Of a stretch of DNA of 64,000 nt, positions 50,601 through 52,289 are shown piece after piece. The notes below the pieces were generated by a model that did not search any database, had not been told where the DNA came from, and was given only the letters and a program-made list of their open reading frames with translations. Made by a program: the position numbers and the translations under genes. Position 1 is the stretch's first letter. Each line of letters starts with the position of its first letter. This stretch comes from Nautilus pompilius (taxonomy: Eukaryota; Mollusca; Cephalopoda; Nautilida; Nautilidae), in NCBI GenBank assembly GCA_018389105.1, contig JACATO010001061.1, positions 328,501 to 392,500 on the forward strand, read 5' to 3'.

Positions 50601-52248
50601 TTTGCTCTTTGAAATAGCCAAAAATCTTGTTTTTGAAGGCTGATCCTATTGGCCCACTGTAACATCATTATTATATGATATCTTTGACATGAGCCAGCAT
50701 TATGTCTGTTTAAATCAAAGTTTATGTACTAAAATAATTTTTGTTTTTACTTCTGTACAAACTAACAATGAAATGCATAATCAAACTTTAATCCATTTTT
50801 CATTTCCTCCATGCAAATATACTACTTCTAAATAGACATTTTGATGAAAGCCTGTTAAGGATTGCAATTTATAAAAAGTATCTTTTAATTAATTACCTTT
50901 TATATTCTCCTTTGTACTTTATTTACTTAAGTTAAGTTTTTTCTAGAAAAAACACAGAAGCAAAATTAACAGAGATATTCGGGGAAAGATAACAACTGGT
51001 TAGGAAGCTTCCTGAAATAAACTCTCATTATGAAAGTGCTGGCTGATAGTTATAAGCGTTAAAACTTATGGTCAGTTTTAATTTGAGTATTCTCTTAATT
51101 TTAAATAAAGTCGTTTCACTCGTCTCTCACTCGTTTACTTCTAGTTGGTGCATCCTGATGAATATTTCCTAATAAAAAACTGCAATTGTGGACAGATTAA
51201 TGAAGGGGTTTTCTCCATTGGTTGTGGACTGAAAGAAAGAGAGCTCAAGCAGAACTTTAGGACCAGGGAGTGAACATAGGAGTGAAACACTTGCACTTAC
51301 TAGTGGTTTTACAACTGCAATTTGTTATAAGGAAGTAGACTCTTCACTATTGAGTAATGTCTGCTGCTGATAAAATAGATGCTGTCCATCAAAGGTACAG
51401 CGGAGATATTTGCATTAGATCCATCATCAGCACTGAACTGATTAATACACCTGTATTTTCAGACCAAATAAATGTATGCCTTTGGAATCTGTTGCACTTT
51501 TCTCTGTTGTACAACTAAGTTTAGAATTACTTGATTTTATTATCAGTAAAATCCTAACTGATTGAGCTTTTGTTAGCTTAATATGTTTGCAATACCAAGT
51601 AATGACTGATGTAATAATTTTACTGGCACATTTCTGGTTGAACACAGATGTTGTAAGTGTCTCATATTAAAAGTGAGCATGCATGGTAAACATAACTGAC
51701 ATTGGGCATTTAAACTAGCAATTCTTATGACATCTTAACATGAATGTACTGTATACTCTGGAGCATTCTTTCCATATATGCTTGTTATCAGCCATGTGCA
51801 CAACAAAGAGACATGAATCATTTGGCCAAGAATAGTAGTTGTTAGACGACCAGAAAATTACAGGTCAGCGATTCCACCGAATGCAGATACTTGTATAATT
51901 TATTTTCTTTTGATAATTTGGATTTTTCTATTGTGGAAAAGACAAACAGATTCATGTGAGGAAGAGTTAAAATGAAAATCTTTTCAAAGTGTTCTTGTAT
52001 GGTTTCCTGAGCAAAGAATGAACGATTGCGGGAAAGTATACCTGTAGGAACAGTTCAAGTTTGTGAATTCTTACTAATCCTACAGCGATAAAAGCACAGG
52101 TTTCTCAATTTAAAAGAATTTTTTCTAATGGAAATATGGTTTTGGATAATGGAAAAAAAAAGGCGGCATTTATTTCCTAACCTGGAATGCACTCGAAAGA
52201 AAATGGACTAATTGTTTCTTCCTGCACTTGAAGACAGTGAGACCAATT
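510..52248 (-). CDS. Mosaic extracellular protein gene: C-type lectin, LDLa, CUB, sushi, EGF, HYR, GCC2/GCC3 (28 internal exons, both ends missing)
   Basis: Twenty-eight exons on the minus strand join in one open frame of about 4.78 kb (about 1,590 residues). Each has an AG acceptor behind a T-rich tract and a GT donor (one GC), and the phases match at every junction. Domain order is C-type lectin, LDLa, three CUB, four sushi, two EGF, four sushi, two HYR, a six-cysteine sushi, an unknown two-exon module and two GCC2/GCC3 repeats. All are extracellular domain families with paired cysteines and many N-glycosylation sequons, so a secreted or membrane-anchored ectodomain is inferred. The HYR-sushi-GCC2/GCC3 part resembles SVEP1/polydom. 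The lectin-LDLa-CUB start differs from it, so no gene name is given. Signal peptide, promoter, stop codon and any membrane segment lie outside the window. Confidence 0.9.
666..2857. other. Intron, no recognisable feature
   Basis: A 2.2 kb A+T-rich intron. The open frames in it (for example 1429-1698 on the plus strand) are low-complexity and resemble no family I know. I see no transposon ends or tandem repeats. Confidence 0.6.
2858..3013 (-). CDS. Exon: first GCC2/GCC3 cysteine-rich repeat
   Basis: A class 1-1 exon of 156 bp. The protein starts [11 protein letters not shown] and carries six cysteines in the pattern C-C-x2-C-C-x2-C-C, including [10 protein letters not shown] and [12 protein letters not shown]. 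That is a strong match in spacing to GCC2/GCC3 repeats. The acceptor is GCAG before TACTTTGC; the donor is A|GTAAGT. It pairs with the equal-length exon at 510-665, which suggests exon duplication. Confidence 0.9.
   Translation of the reverse strand, partial: YFAQLECFSMEVIVYNVLLVNIRMNLERVSVKSVQLEQVQLEWEVRRVKTV
3014..3869. other. Intron, no recognisable feature
   Basis: An A+T-rich intron of about 0.86 kb. I see no repeat, transposon or further exon in it. Confidence 0.6.
3870..4098 (-). CDS. Exon: second half of an unrecognised extracellular module
   Basis: This exon of 229 bp starts in phase 0 (TTTCAG before ATAGGG) and ends in phase 1 (TGC A|GTAAGT). It encodes about 76 residues with four cysteines, in DSCSSIV, GKCLVSK, LSCDENE and EVC, and an N-glycosylation sequon in FNYTG. 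I do not recognise the fold. With the exon at 5344-5558 it forms one module between a sushi domain and the GCC2/GCC3 repeats. SVEP1-type proteins also carry poorly conserved linker modules in this position, so that is the most likely relationship. Confidence 0.82.
4099..5343. other. Intron, no recognisable feature
   Basis: A phase-0 intron of about 1.2 kb. The plus-strand frame at 4561-4779 is A+T-rich with no known similarity and is probably chance. No repeats noticed. Confidence 0.6.
5344..5558 (-). CDS. Exon: first half of an unrecognised extracellular module
   Basis: This exon of 215 bp has an acceptor TTTTACAG before GTTCAAG (phase 1) and a donor CAG|GTATTT (phase 0). It encodes about 72 residues starting [19 protein letters not shown], with two cysteines (KNCIDS and RYCNLT) and an NLT sequon. 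The alternating hydrophobic pattern after SRRPAY suggests beta strands. Because the intron is phase 0 and falls inside the module, this is probably half of one folded domain completed by exon 3870-4098. Confidence 0.83.
5713..5910 (-). CDS. Exon: sushi/CCP domain with six cysteines
   Basis: A class 1-1 exon of 198 bp. The protein starts with [18 protein letters not shown], contains [13 protein letters not shown] and ends [16 protein letters not shown]. This is the sushi pattern with the conserved tryptophan and two extra cysteines, the version seen next to HYR domains in SVEP1/polydom. The acceptor is TTGTAG before TTGAGG; the donor is TCA A|GTAAGT. Confidence 0.88.
5911..7417. other. Intron with a purine-rich GA tract
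   Basis: A 1.5 kb intron. Around 6156-6225 is a purine-rich stretch (GAGAGAGAGA, then GAAAG/GAGAGG steps). The short open frames on both strands at 5713-6576 overlap the exon or are chance. Nothing else is recognised. Confidence 0.6.
7418..7645 (-). CDS. Exon: second HYR (hyalin repeat) domain
   Basis: A class 1-1 exon of 228 bp. It begins [13 protein letters not shown], the typical D-x-x-P-x-I-x-C-P start of HYR domains, and ends [15 protein letters not shown], the C-x-F-x-V terminal strand. The middle is rich in Ser, Thr and Asn with several sequons and is less conserved than in the other HYR exon. HYR is an Ig-like adhesion fold. The acceptor is TTTACAG; the donor is GAC G|GTAGGT. Confidence 0.85.
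8310..9790 (+). pseudogene. Jerky/Tigger-like pogo-superfamily transposase relic
   Basis: The plus strand, read across frames, follows a Jerky/Tigger transposase from end to end. First comes a psq-type helix-turn-helix piece ([20 protein letters not shown] near 8400-8470). Then a CENP-B-type DNA-binding section ([15 protein letters not shown] near 8595-8640). Then the DDE core start ([20 protein letters not shown] near 8955-9015). Then the hallmark SLIQPMDQ (about 9238-9260), followed by a C-terminal region. Many frameshifts and stops make it long dead. It lies inside an intron, opposite in direction to the host gene. I could not define its terminal inverted repeats, so the limits are those of detectable coding similarity. 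Confidence 0.8.
8855..8886. repeat. (AT)n microsatellite
   Basis: An alternating AT run with one interruption, lying inside the Jerky/Tigger relic between its CENP-B-like part and its DDE core. Confidence 0.85.
11933..12169 (-). CDS. Exon: first HYR (hyalin repeat) domain
   Basis: A class 1-1 exon of 237 bp. It begins [14 protein letters not shown] and ends with [20 protein letters not shown], the Y-x-A-x-D-x-A-G-N-x4-C signature of HYR domains, so this is a good family member. It sits between the eighth sushi domain and the second HYR, the same tandem HYR arrangement as in SVEP1. The acceptor is TTTCAG before ATATGACA; the donor is AAG A|GTAAGT. Confidence 0.92.
12170..12769. other. Intron, no recognisable feature
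   Basis: A 0.6 kb intron with T-rich tracts near its 3' end on the plus strand. No repeat or gene recognised. Confidence 0.6.
12770..12964 (-). CDS. Exon: sushi/CCP domain 8
   Basis: A class 1-1 exon of 195 bp encoding [14 protein letters not shown] at the start, [12 protein letters not shown] in the middle and [11 protein letters not shown] at the end. These are the four cysteines and tryptophan of a sushi fold. The acceptor is TTTCAG before GTGATAGG; the donor is ATA G|GTAAGC. Confidence 0.92.
12965..15568. other. Intron of 2.6 kb with a possible LINE tail
   Basis: Mostly A+T-rich. The stretch at about 14,100-14,620 is clearly less A+T-rich than its surroundings and is listed separately. 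A short GATGAT run occurs near 13,787. Confidence 0.6.
14100..14620 (-). mobile_element. Possible LINE 3' coding tail (degenerate)
   Basis: This segment differs in composition from the intron around it. On the minus strand it can be read with frameshifts to give LHCDAGD followed by [15 protein letters not shown]. That matches the C-x2-G-x-x-x-T-x-E-H-x-L-x-x-C-P zinc-knuckle motif found after the RNase H/reverse transcriptase part of many LINEs. No reverse transcriptase core, poly-A tail or target duplication was seen. The call rests on one motif plus composition. Confidence 0.4.
15569..15757 (-). CDS. Exon: sushi/CCP domain 7
   Basis: A class 1-1 exon of 189 bp starting [16 protein letters not shown], then ILFECKKPL, and ending [18 protein letters not shown]. 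All four sushi cysteines and the tryptophan are present. The acceptor is TTTGTAG before TTGTGG; the donor is CTA G|GTTTGT, weaker than its neighbours but in the right phase. Confidence 0.9.
15758..19116. other. Intron of 3.4 kb with a possible DDE-transposase remnant
   Basis: The minus strand at about 17,165-17,632 has an open frame of 155 codons that I do not recognise. Just upstream of it (minus-strand sense, near 17,765-17,810) the reading [12 protein letters not shown] resembles the central D-E-S motif of Tc1/IS630-type transposases. This may be a remnant, but the rest does not follow the family well. A short TG run occurs near 18,410. The remainder is featureless and A+T-rich. Confidence 0.35.
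19117..19326 (-). CDS. Exon: sushi/CCP domain 6 (degenerate, no conserved Trp)
   Basis: A class 1-1 exon of 210 bp. The protein begins [15 protein letters not shown], continues with [11 protein letters not shown] and [10 protein letters not shown] and ends GDAPECPG. The four cysteines are kept, but the usual tryptophan before the last cysteine is missing and the last loop is long. The acceptor is CATTACAG before CTGTAACC; the donor is CCA G|GTATGC. Confidence 0.87.
19327..20379. other. Intron, no recognisable feature
   Basis: An A+T-rich intron of about 1.05 kb. No transposon, repeat or extra exon noticed. Confidence 0.6.
20380..20559 (-). CDS. Exon: sushi/CCP domain 5
   Basis: A class 1-1 exon of 180 bp: [17 protein letters not shown] at the start, IKYKCFLGF in the middle and [17 protein letters not shown] at the end. 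This is a canonical sushi with four cysteines, G-x-W and aromatic strand residues. The acceptor is TTATAG before ATGTGAAA; the donor is AGC C|GTAAGT. Confidence 0.94.
20560..21296. other. Intron, no recognisable feature
   Basis: An A+T-rich intron of about 0.74 kb with nothing recognised. Confidence 0.6.
21297..21488 (-). CDS. Exon: calcium-binding EGF-like domain 2 with a long terminal loop
   Basis: A class 1-1 exon of 192 bp. It starts [20 protein letters not shown] and continues [10 protein letters not shown], a calcium-binding EGF signature (D-x-D-E-C plus the hydroxylation-type C-x-N-x4-Y segment). The loop between the fifth and sixth cysteines is unusually long: it runs from CPSGKV through [12 protein letters not shown] to HYNHTC, about 35 residues instead of the usual 8 or so. 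The frame and splice sites are intact (donor ATA A|GTAAGT), so this looks like real sequence. Confidence 0.88.
21489..22037. other. Intron, no recognisable feature
   Basis: An intron of about 0.55 kb between the two EGF exons. Nothing recognised. Confidence 0.6.
22038..22157 (-). CDS. Exon: calcium-binding EGF-like domain 1
   Basis: A class 1-1 exon of 120 bp encoding exactly one EGF domain: [17 protein letters not shown], then [11 protein letters not shown], then QGKDCEG. All six cysteines and the D-x-D-E calcium ligands are present. The acceptor is TTCAG before ATATCGAC; the donor is GAA G|GTGTGT. The acceptor and first coding bases are also present in a second copy just upstream (see the 71-bp duplication). 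Confidence 0.94.
22140..22281. repeat. 71-bp tandem duplication across an intron/exon junction
   Basis: Two near-identical copies (22140-22210 and 22211-22281) start TCAAACATTCGTCG and differ by about one base. Copy 1 contains the splice acceptor and the first 18 coding bases of the EGF exon on the minus strand. Copy 2 repeats this junction inside the intron, giving a duplicate acceptor. In minus-strand sense the upstream acceptor would lead to [13 protein letters not shown] and then a TGA stop. Confidence 0.95.
22158..22978. other. Intron containing the duplicated acceptor
   Basis: An intron of about 0.82 kb. Beyond the second copy of the 71-bp duplication it is plain A+T-rich sequence. Confidence 0.65.
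22979..23161 (-). CDS. Exon: sushi/CCP domain 4 (Trp replaced)
   Basis: A class 1-1 exon of 183 bp: [18 protein letters not shown], then [12 protein letters not shown], then [17 protein letters not shown]. Four sushi cysteines are present; phenylalanine stands where tryptophan is usual. Five or more N-x-S/T sequons. The acceptor is TTGCAG before GTTTAAGC; the donor is GTT G|GTAAGT. Confidence 0.91.
23567..23630. repeat. (GA)n microsatellite
   Basis: About 64 bp of GA dinucleotides with one interruption (GAAGAG at about 23,588). It produces the artificial Ser-Leu run in a minus-strand open frame here. Confidence 0.95.
27240..28470 (+). pseudogene. hAT-superfamily transposase relic (FAM200/ZBED5-like)
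   Basis: Plus-strand reading, with many stops and frameshifts, gives pieces in the order expected of a hAT transposase. The best is [20 protein letters not shown] (about 27,747-27,806), followed by [17 protein letters not shown], matching the cysteine-histidine block and following helix of FAM200/ZBED5-type proteins. Later comes [13 protein letters not shown]-like sequence and, near 28,380-28,425, [16 protein letters not shown] found no terminal inverted repeats or target duplication. It is in the opposite direction to the host gene. Confidence 0.68.
28997..29179 (-). CDS. Exon: sushi/CCP domain 3
   Basis: A class 1-1 exon of 183 bp: [16 protein letters not shown], then [14 protein letters not shown], then [18 protein letters not shown]. 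This is a canonical sushi with the G-Y-x-L-x-G-S core strand and tryptophan. The acceptor is TTCACAG before AAGTAAAG; the donor is ACT C|GTAAGA. Confidence 0.95.
29395..29568 (-). CDS. Exon: sushi/CCP domain 2
   Basis: A class 1-1 exon of 174 bp: [16 protein letters not shown], then [15 protein letters not shown], then [17 protein letters not shown]. All hallmark residues are present. The intron to sushi 3 is only 215 bp. The acceptor is TTTGCAG before CAACATAC; the donor is ACA G|GTGAGA. Confidence 0.95.
29569..30675. other. Intron, no recognisable feature
   Basis: A 1.1 kb A+T-rich intron. Open frames at 29,686-30,527 on either strand have no family similarity that I recognise. Confidence 0.6.
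30676..30885 (-). CDS. Exon: sushi/CCP domain 1
   Basis: A class 1-1 exon of 210 bp: [14 protein letters not shown], then [11 protein letters not shown], then [19 protein letters not shown]. Four cysteines and tryptophan fit the sushi fold; the first loop is longer than in its neighbours. The acceptor is TTGTCAG before ATTGTCCC; the donor is CAG C|GTAAGT. Confidence 0.92.
30886..31331. other. Intron, no recognisable feature
   Basis: A 446 bp A+T-rich intron between CUB 3 and sushi 1. Nothing recognised. Confidence 0.6.
31332..31452 (-). CDS. Exon: CUB domain 3, second half
   Basis: An exon of 121 bp, phase 0 in and phase 1 out. It encodes [15 protein letters not shown] near the start and [14 protein letters not shown] near the end: the Y-D-G strand and the final beta strands (G-x-F-x-V-x-F) of a CUB domain. 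It joins in phase to exon 33774-33958 across 2.3 kb containing a Tc1 relic and a SINE-like element. The acceptor is TTTTTTTAG; the donor is CAG G|GTAAAG. Confidence 0.86.
31564..32344 (+). mobile_element. 5' half of a Tc1-like transposon (terminal repeat plus N-terminal transposase relic)
   Basis: The left end begins CAGTGGTGGCAAAAATTATA directly after a TA dinucleotide, like many Tc1-family ends. A related motif, ATTGTAAGCAGATTT, recurs about 200 bp inside (near 31,776), where the outer end has ATTATAAGCAGATTT, as in long IR/DR-type Tc1 ends. From about 31,890 the plus strand encodes a broken Tc1 transposase N-terminal half: [18 protein letters not shown], then [17 protein letters not shown], then [19 protein letters not shown] and [11 protein letters not shown]. 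This covers the paired DNA-binding part, stopping before the catalytic DES motif. No right-hand end was found, so the element is truncated. Confidence 0.82.
32541..32632 (+). repeat. SINE-like 3' tail (upstream, probably 5'-truncated copy)
   Basis: A stretch with CCCACACCCTTCGCTTCGGA, then ATACACGAACTTTACAC, then an A-rich end (AAAAAATAAAAAAAGA). It matches the tail of the full copy ending at 33,180 and the reversed copy at 46,997-47,485. It may be a separate truncated insertion or the first monomer of a dimer. Confidence 0.7.
32640..33180 (+). mobile_element. SINE-like interspersed repeat, copy 1
   Basis: About 540 bp, clearly richer in G+C than the intron, ending in an A-rich tail (33,160-33,180). 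Several blocks recur in reverse complement at 46,997-47,485: GGGATGCTTTTTGCC, ATCTGGCTAGGAAGGTTAGG, TCAGCTGGGGAAGC, CTTATGGGA and the tail block CCCTTCTCTTCAGAGAT. The order of blocks is the same in both. There is no coding capacity. Short length, A-rich tail and two dispersed copies suggest a SINE or a non-autonomous retroposon. I see GGGGTTCCAAC near the 5' end (box B-like) but no convincing box A, so the pol III origin is unproven. Confidence 0.72.
33774..33958 (-). CDS. Exon: CUB domain 3, first half
   Basis: An exon of 185 bp, phase 1 in and phase 0 out. It encodes [20 protein letters not shown], the typical CUB opening (C-x-x-x-L-x-x-x-x-G-x-I-x-S-P-x-Y), then [16 protein letters not shown] and [11 protein letters not shown]. 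Both first-half cysteines are present. The acceptor is TTATCAG before GGTGTCAA; the donor is AAG|GTAAAG. Confidence 0.93.
34067..34262 (-). CDS. Exon: CUB domain 2, second half
   Basis: An exon of 196 bp, phase 0 to 1. It encodes [20 protein letters not shown], the E-x-x-x-D-x-L-x-I-x-Y-G strand of CUB domains, and ends [20 protein letters not shown], the S-D-x-x-x-x-x-G-F strands. No cysteine pair is present in this CUB. The acceptor is CTTTTCAG; the donor is AAT G|GTAAGT. Confidence 0.9.
34566..34708 (-). CDS. Exon: CUB domain 2, first half (divergent)
   Basis: An exon of 143 bp, phase 1 to 0. It encodes [20 protein letters not shown], then [19 protein letters not shown]. The S-P-x-Y-P motif and the W-x-I-E strand identify a CUB first half, but the usual opening cysteine and the C-x-W cysteine are both absent. 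It joins 34067-34262 in phase. The acceptor is TTGCAG before ACATCACT; the donor is CAG|GTACGT. Confidence 0.87.
34939..35143 (-). CDS. Exon: CUB domain 1, second half
   Basis: An exon of 205 bp, phase 0 to 1. It encodes [20 protein letters not shown] and ends with [19 protein letters not shown], the E-x-D-x-V-x-I-Y-x-G strand and the S-D-x-x-x-x-x-G-F-x-A-x-W terminus of CUB domains. It has the acidic residues of calcium-binding CUBs. The acceptor is TTTTAG before TTTGAAAG; the donor is ACA G|GTAAGC. Confidence 0.93.
35144..35537. other. Intron inside CUB 1, no recognisable feature
   Basis: A phase-0 intron of 394 bp. A+T-rich with nothing recognised. Confidence 0.6.
35538..35665 (-). CDS. 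Exon: CUB domain 1, first half
   Basis: An exon of 128 bp, phase 1 to 0. It encodes [20 protein letters not shown] and then [20 protein letters not shown], the C-x-W-x-I/V strand pattern of a CUB domain with both cysteines. The acceptor is TTTACAG before CCAGCAAA; the donor is CAG|GTTCGT. Confidence 0.9.
35666..36120. other. Intron, no recognisable feature
   Basis: A 455 bp intron between LDLa and CUB 1. Nothing recognised. Confidence 0.6.
36121..36216 (-). CDS. Exon: LDL-receptor class A repeat
   Basis: A class 1-1 exon of 96 bp. The protein [20 protein letters not shown] continues as [12 protein letters not shown], the LDLa signature with the acidic C-D-x-x-x-D-x-S-D-E calcium cage. Five of the six cysteines lie here. 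The first comes from the preceding exon (TACLK at 43.52 kb), giving C-x5-C, the normal spacing. This confirms the join over the 7.3 kb transposon-filled intron. The acceptor is TGTTCTAG before GATACTTC; the donor is TGT C|GTAAGT. Confidence 0.95.
36284..36308. repeat. (GT)n microsatellite
   Basis: About 12 GT units in the LDLa-proximal end of the large intron. Confidence 0.92.
37015..37038 (+). repeat. Left terminal inverted repeat of the pogo element
   Basis: 24 bp, preceded by TA at 37,013-37,014. It matches the right end at 21 of 24 positions in inverted orientation. Confidence 0.95.
37730..39132 (+). pseudogene. Pogo-type DDE transposase, one stop and one frameshift
   Basis: The frame starts at ATG 37,730 (MEEDHES). 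Residues about 30-70 form a psq-type helix-turn-helix ([19 protein letters not shown]), followed by a CENP-B-type segment ([20 protein letters not shown]). The catalytic core has the triad in [20 protein letters not shown] and [14 protein letters not shown], i.e. D-D-D as in pogo relatives. The C-terminus is acidic, as is common. Two lesions are seen: TGA at 38,087-38,089, with reading continuing in the same frame afterwards, and a one-base frame change at about 38,600-38,630 between QKVFGGF and [10 protein letters not shown]. Apart from these it reads cleanly, so inactivation looks fairly recent. Confidence 0.93.
39291..39314 (-). repeat. Right terminal inverted repeat of the pogo element
   Basis: The inverted partner of 37,015-37,038, followed by TA at 39,315-39,316. 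Confidence 0.95.
40882..41127 (+). pseudogene. hAT transposase C-terminal (dimerisation) fragment
   Basis: An open piece of 81 codons ending [19 protein letters not shown]. This is the conserved C-terminal hAT dimerisation signature (P-x-S-T-A-x-C-E-R-x-F-S), in the version seen in KIAA1586/ZMYM-like proteins. The preceding sequence ([20 protein letters not shown]) fits the helix before it. It stops right after MNL, about where the antisense Tc1 relic begins, which suggests truncation by that insertion. The upstream part of the gene (40.3-40.88 kb) is too decayed to read. Confidence 0.78.
41130..41865 (-). pseudogene. Tc1-like transposase relic
   Basis: Minus-strand reading from ATG at 41,865 gives, with stops and frameshifts, the Tc1 order. 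First an N-terminal helix-turn-helix region ([10 protein letters not shown]-like, near 41,780). Then [18 protein letters not shown] (about 41,465-41,520). Then the catalytic [15 protein letters not shown] (about 41,405-41,450). Then [18 protein letters not shown] (about 41,240-41,295). Then [13 protein letters not shown], corresponding to the second catalytic block. It ends there, so the C-terminus is missing. No terminal repeats were found. It abuts the hAT fragment. Confidence 0.82.
43519..43719 (-). CDS. Exon: C-type lectin domain, C-terminal part
   Basis: A class 1-1 exon of 201 bp. It encodes [16 protein letters not shown], then [20 protein letters not shown], then [23 protein letters not shown] is the galactose-type ligand motif, and the G-D-C-V-A-I and C-x5-P-F-V-C strands are conserved. 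The calcium-binding W-N-D is replaced by F-Y-Y with an extra cysteine, so sugar binding is uncertain. The exon also supplies the first cysteine of the LDLa repeat. The donor is AAA G|GCAAGT (GC type); the acceptor is TTAATAG before GTATGAAC. Confidence 0.92.
43720..44608. other. Intron, no recognisable feature
   Basis: A 0.89 kb A+T-rich intron inside the lectin domain. Nothing recognised. Confidence 0.6.
44609..44709 (-). CDS. Exon: C-type lectin domain, middle part
   Basis: An exon of 101 bp, phase 2 to 1. It encodes [18 protein letters not shown] and DKDYFWIG: the G-G-x-L-A strand, the helix-2 region and the W-I-G core of a C-type lectin fold. The join to 50244-50325 (FCK-S-YGGMLA) recreates the usual C-x-S-x-G-G motif exactly. 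The acceptor is TTTTTATAG; the donor is ATA G|GTAACT. Confidence 0.93.
46997..47485 (-). mobile_element. SINE-like interspersed repeat, copy 2 (reverse orientation)
   Basis: In reverse complement this carries the same ordered blocks as copy 1 (32,640-33,180): GGGGTGCTTTTTGCC, ATCTGGCTGGGAAGGTTAGG, AGCTGGGGAAGC, CCTTATGGGA and CACCCTTCTCTTGGAGATAA, then an A-rich tail, seen as T-rich on the plus strand at about 46,995-47,008. It is flanked by direct repeats GCTGTCATCTTTTTT at 46,986-47,000 and 47,486-47,500, an apparent target-site duplication. Clearly G+C-richer than the flanks, non-coding. Confidence 0.78.
47501..47536 (-). repeat. Short truncated SINE-like tail
   Basis: A T-rich to GGTGTTGTGCGGTG stretch that resembles the tail end of copy 2 and is closed by a third GTTGTCATCTT at 47,537-47,547. 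It looks like a second, heavily truncated insertion at the same target. Confidence 0.5.
50244..50325 (-). CDS. Exon: C-type lectin domain, N-terminal part
   Basis: An exon of 82 bp, phase 1 to 2. It encodes [20 protein letters not shown] and then DANKFCK, the G-W-x4-G-x-C-Y-x-F and W-x-x-A-x-x-x-C motifs that open a C-type lectin domain. The acceptor is TTTTTGTCAG; the donor is AAA AG|GTAAAA. An NST sequon is present. Confidence 0.94.
50326..52181. other. Intron, no recognisable feature
   Basis: A 1.86 kb A+T-rich intron. No repeat, transposon or further exon recognised. Confidence 0.6.
52182..52248 (-). CDS. Exon: most 5' visible exon, lead-in to the lectin domain
   Basis: A small exon of 67 bp, phase 0 to 1. 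It encodes [14 protein letters not shown] and PFSFECIPG, joining to [11 protein letters not shown]. The two cysteines fit the extra N-terminal pair of long-form C-type lectin domains. The acceptor is very good: a 20-base T/C-rich tract and TTTTTCAG before AATTGG. The donor is CCA G|GTTAGG. Because it starts with an acceptor, at least one exon lies further 5', beyond the minisatellite. Confidence 0.85.
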
Positions 52249-52289
52249 CTGAAAAATAAAAGAAAGGAAAATAAAATATACATTATGCT

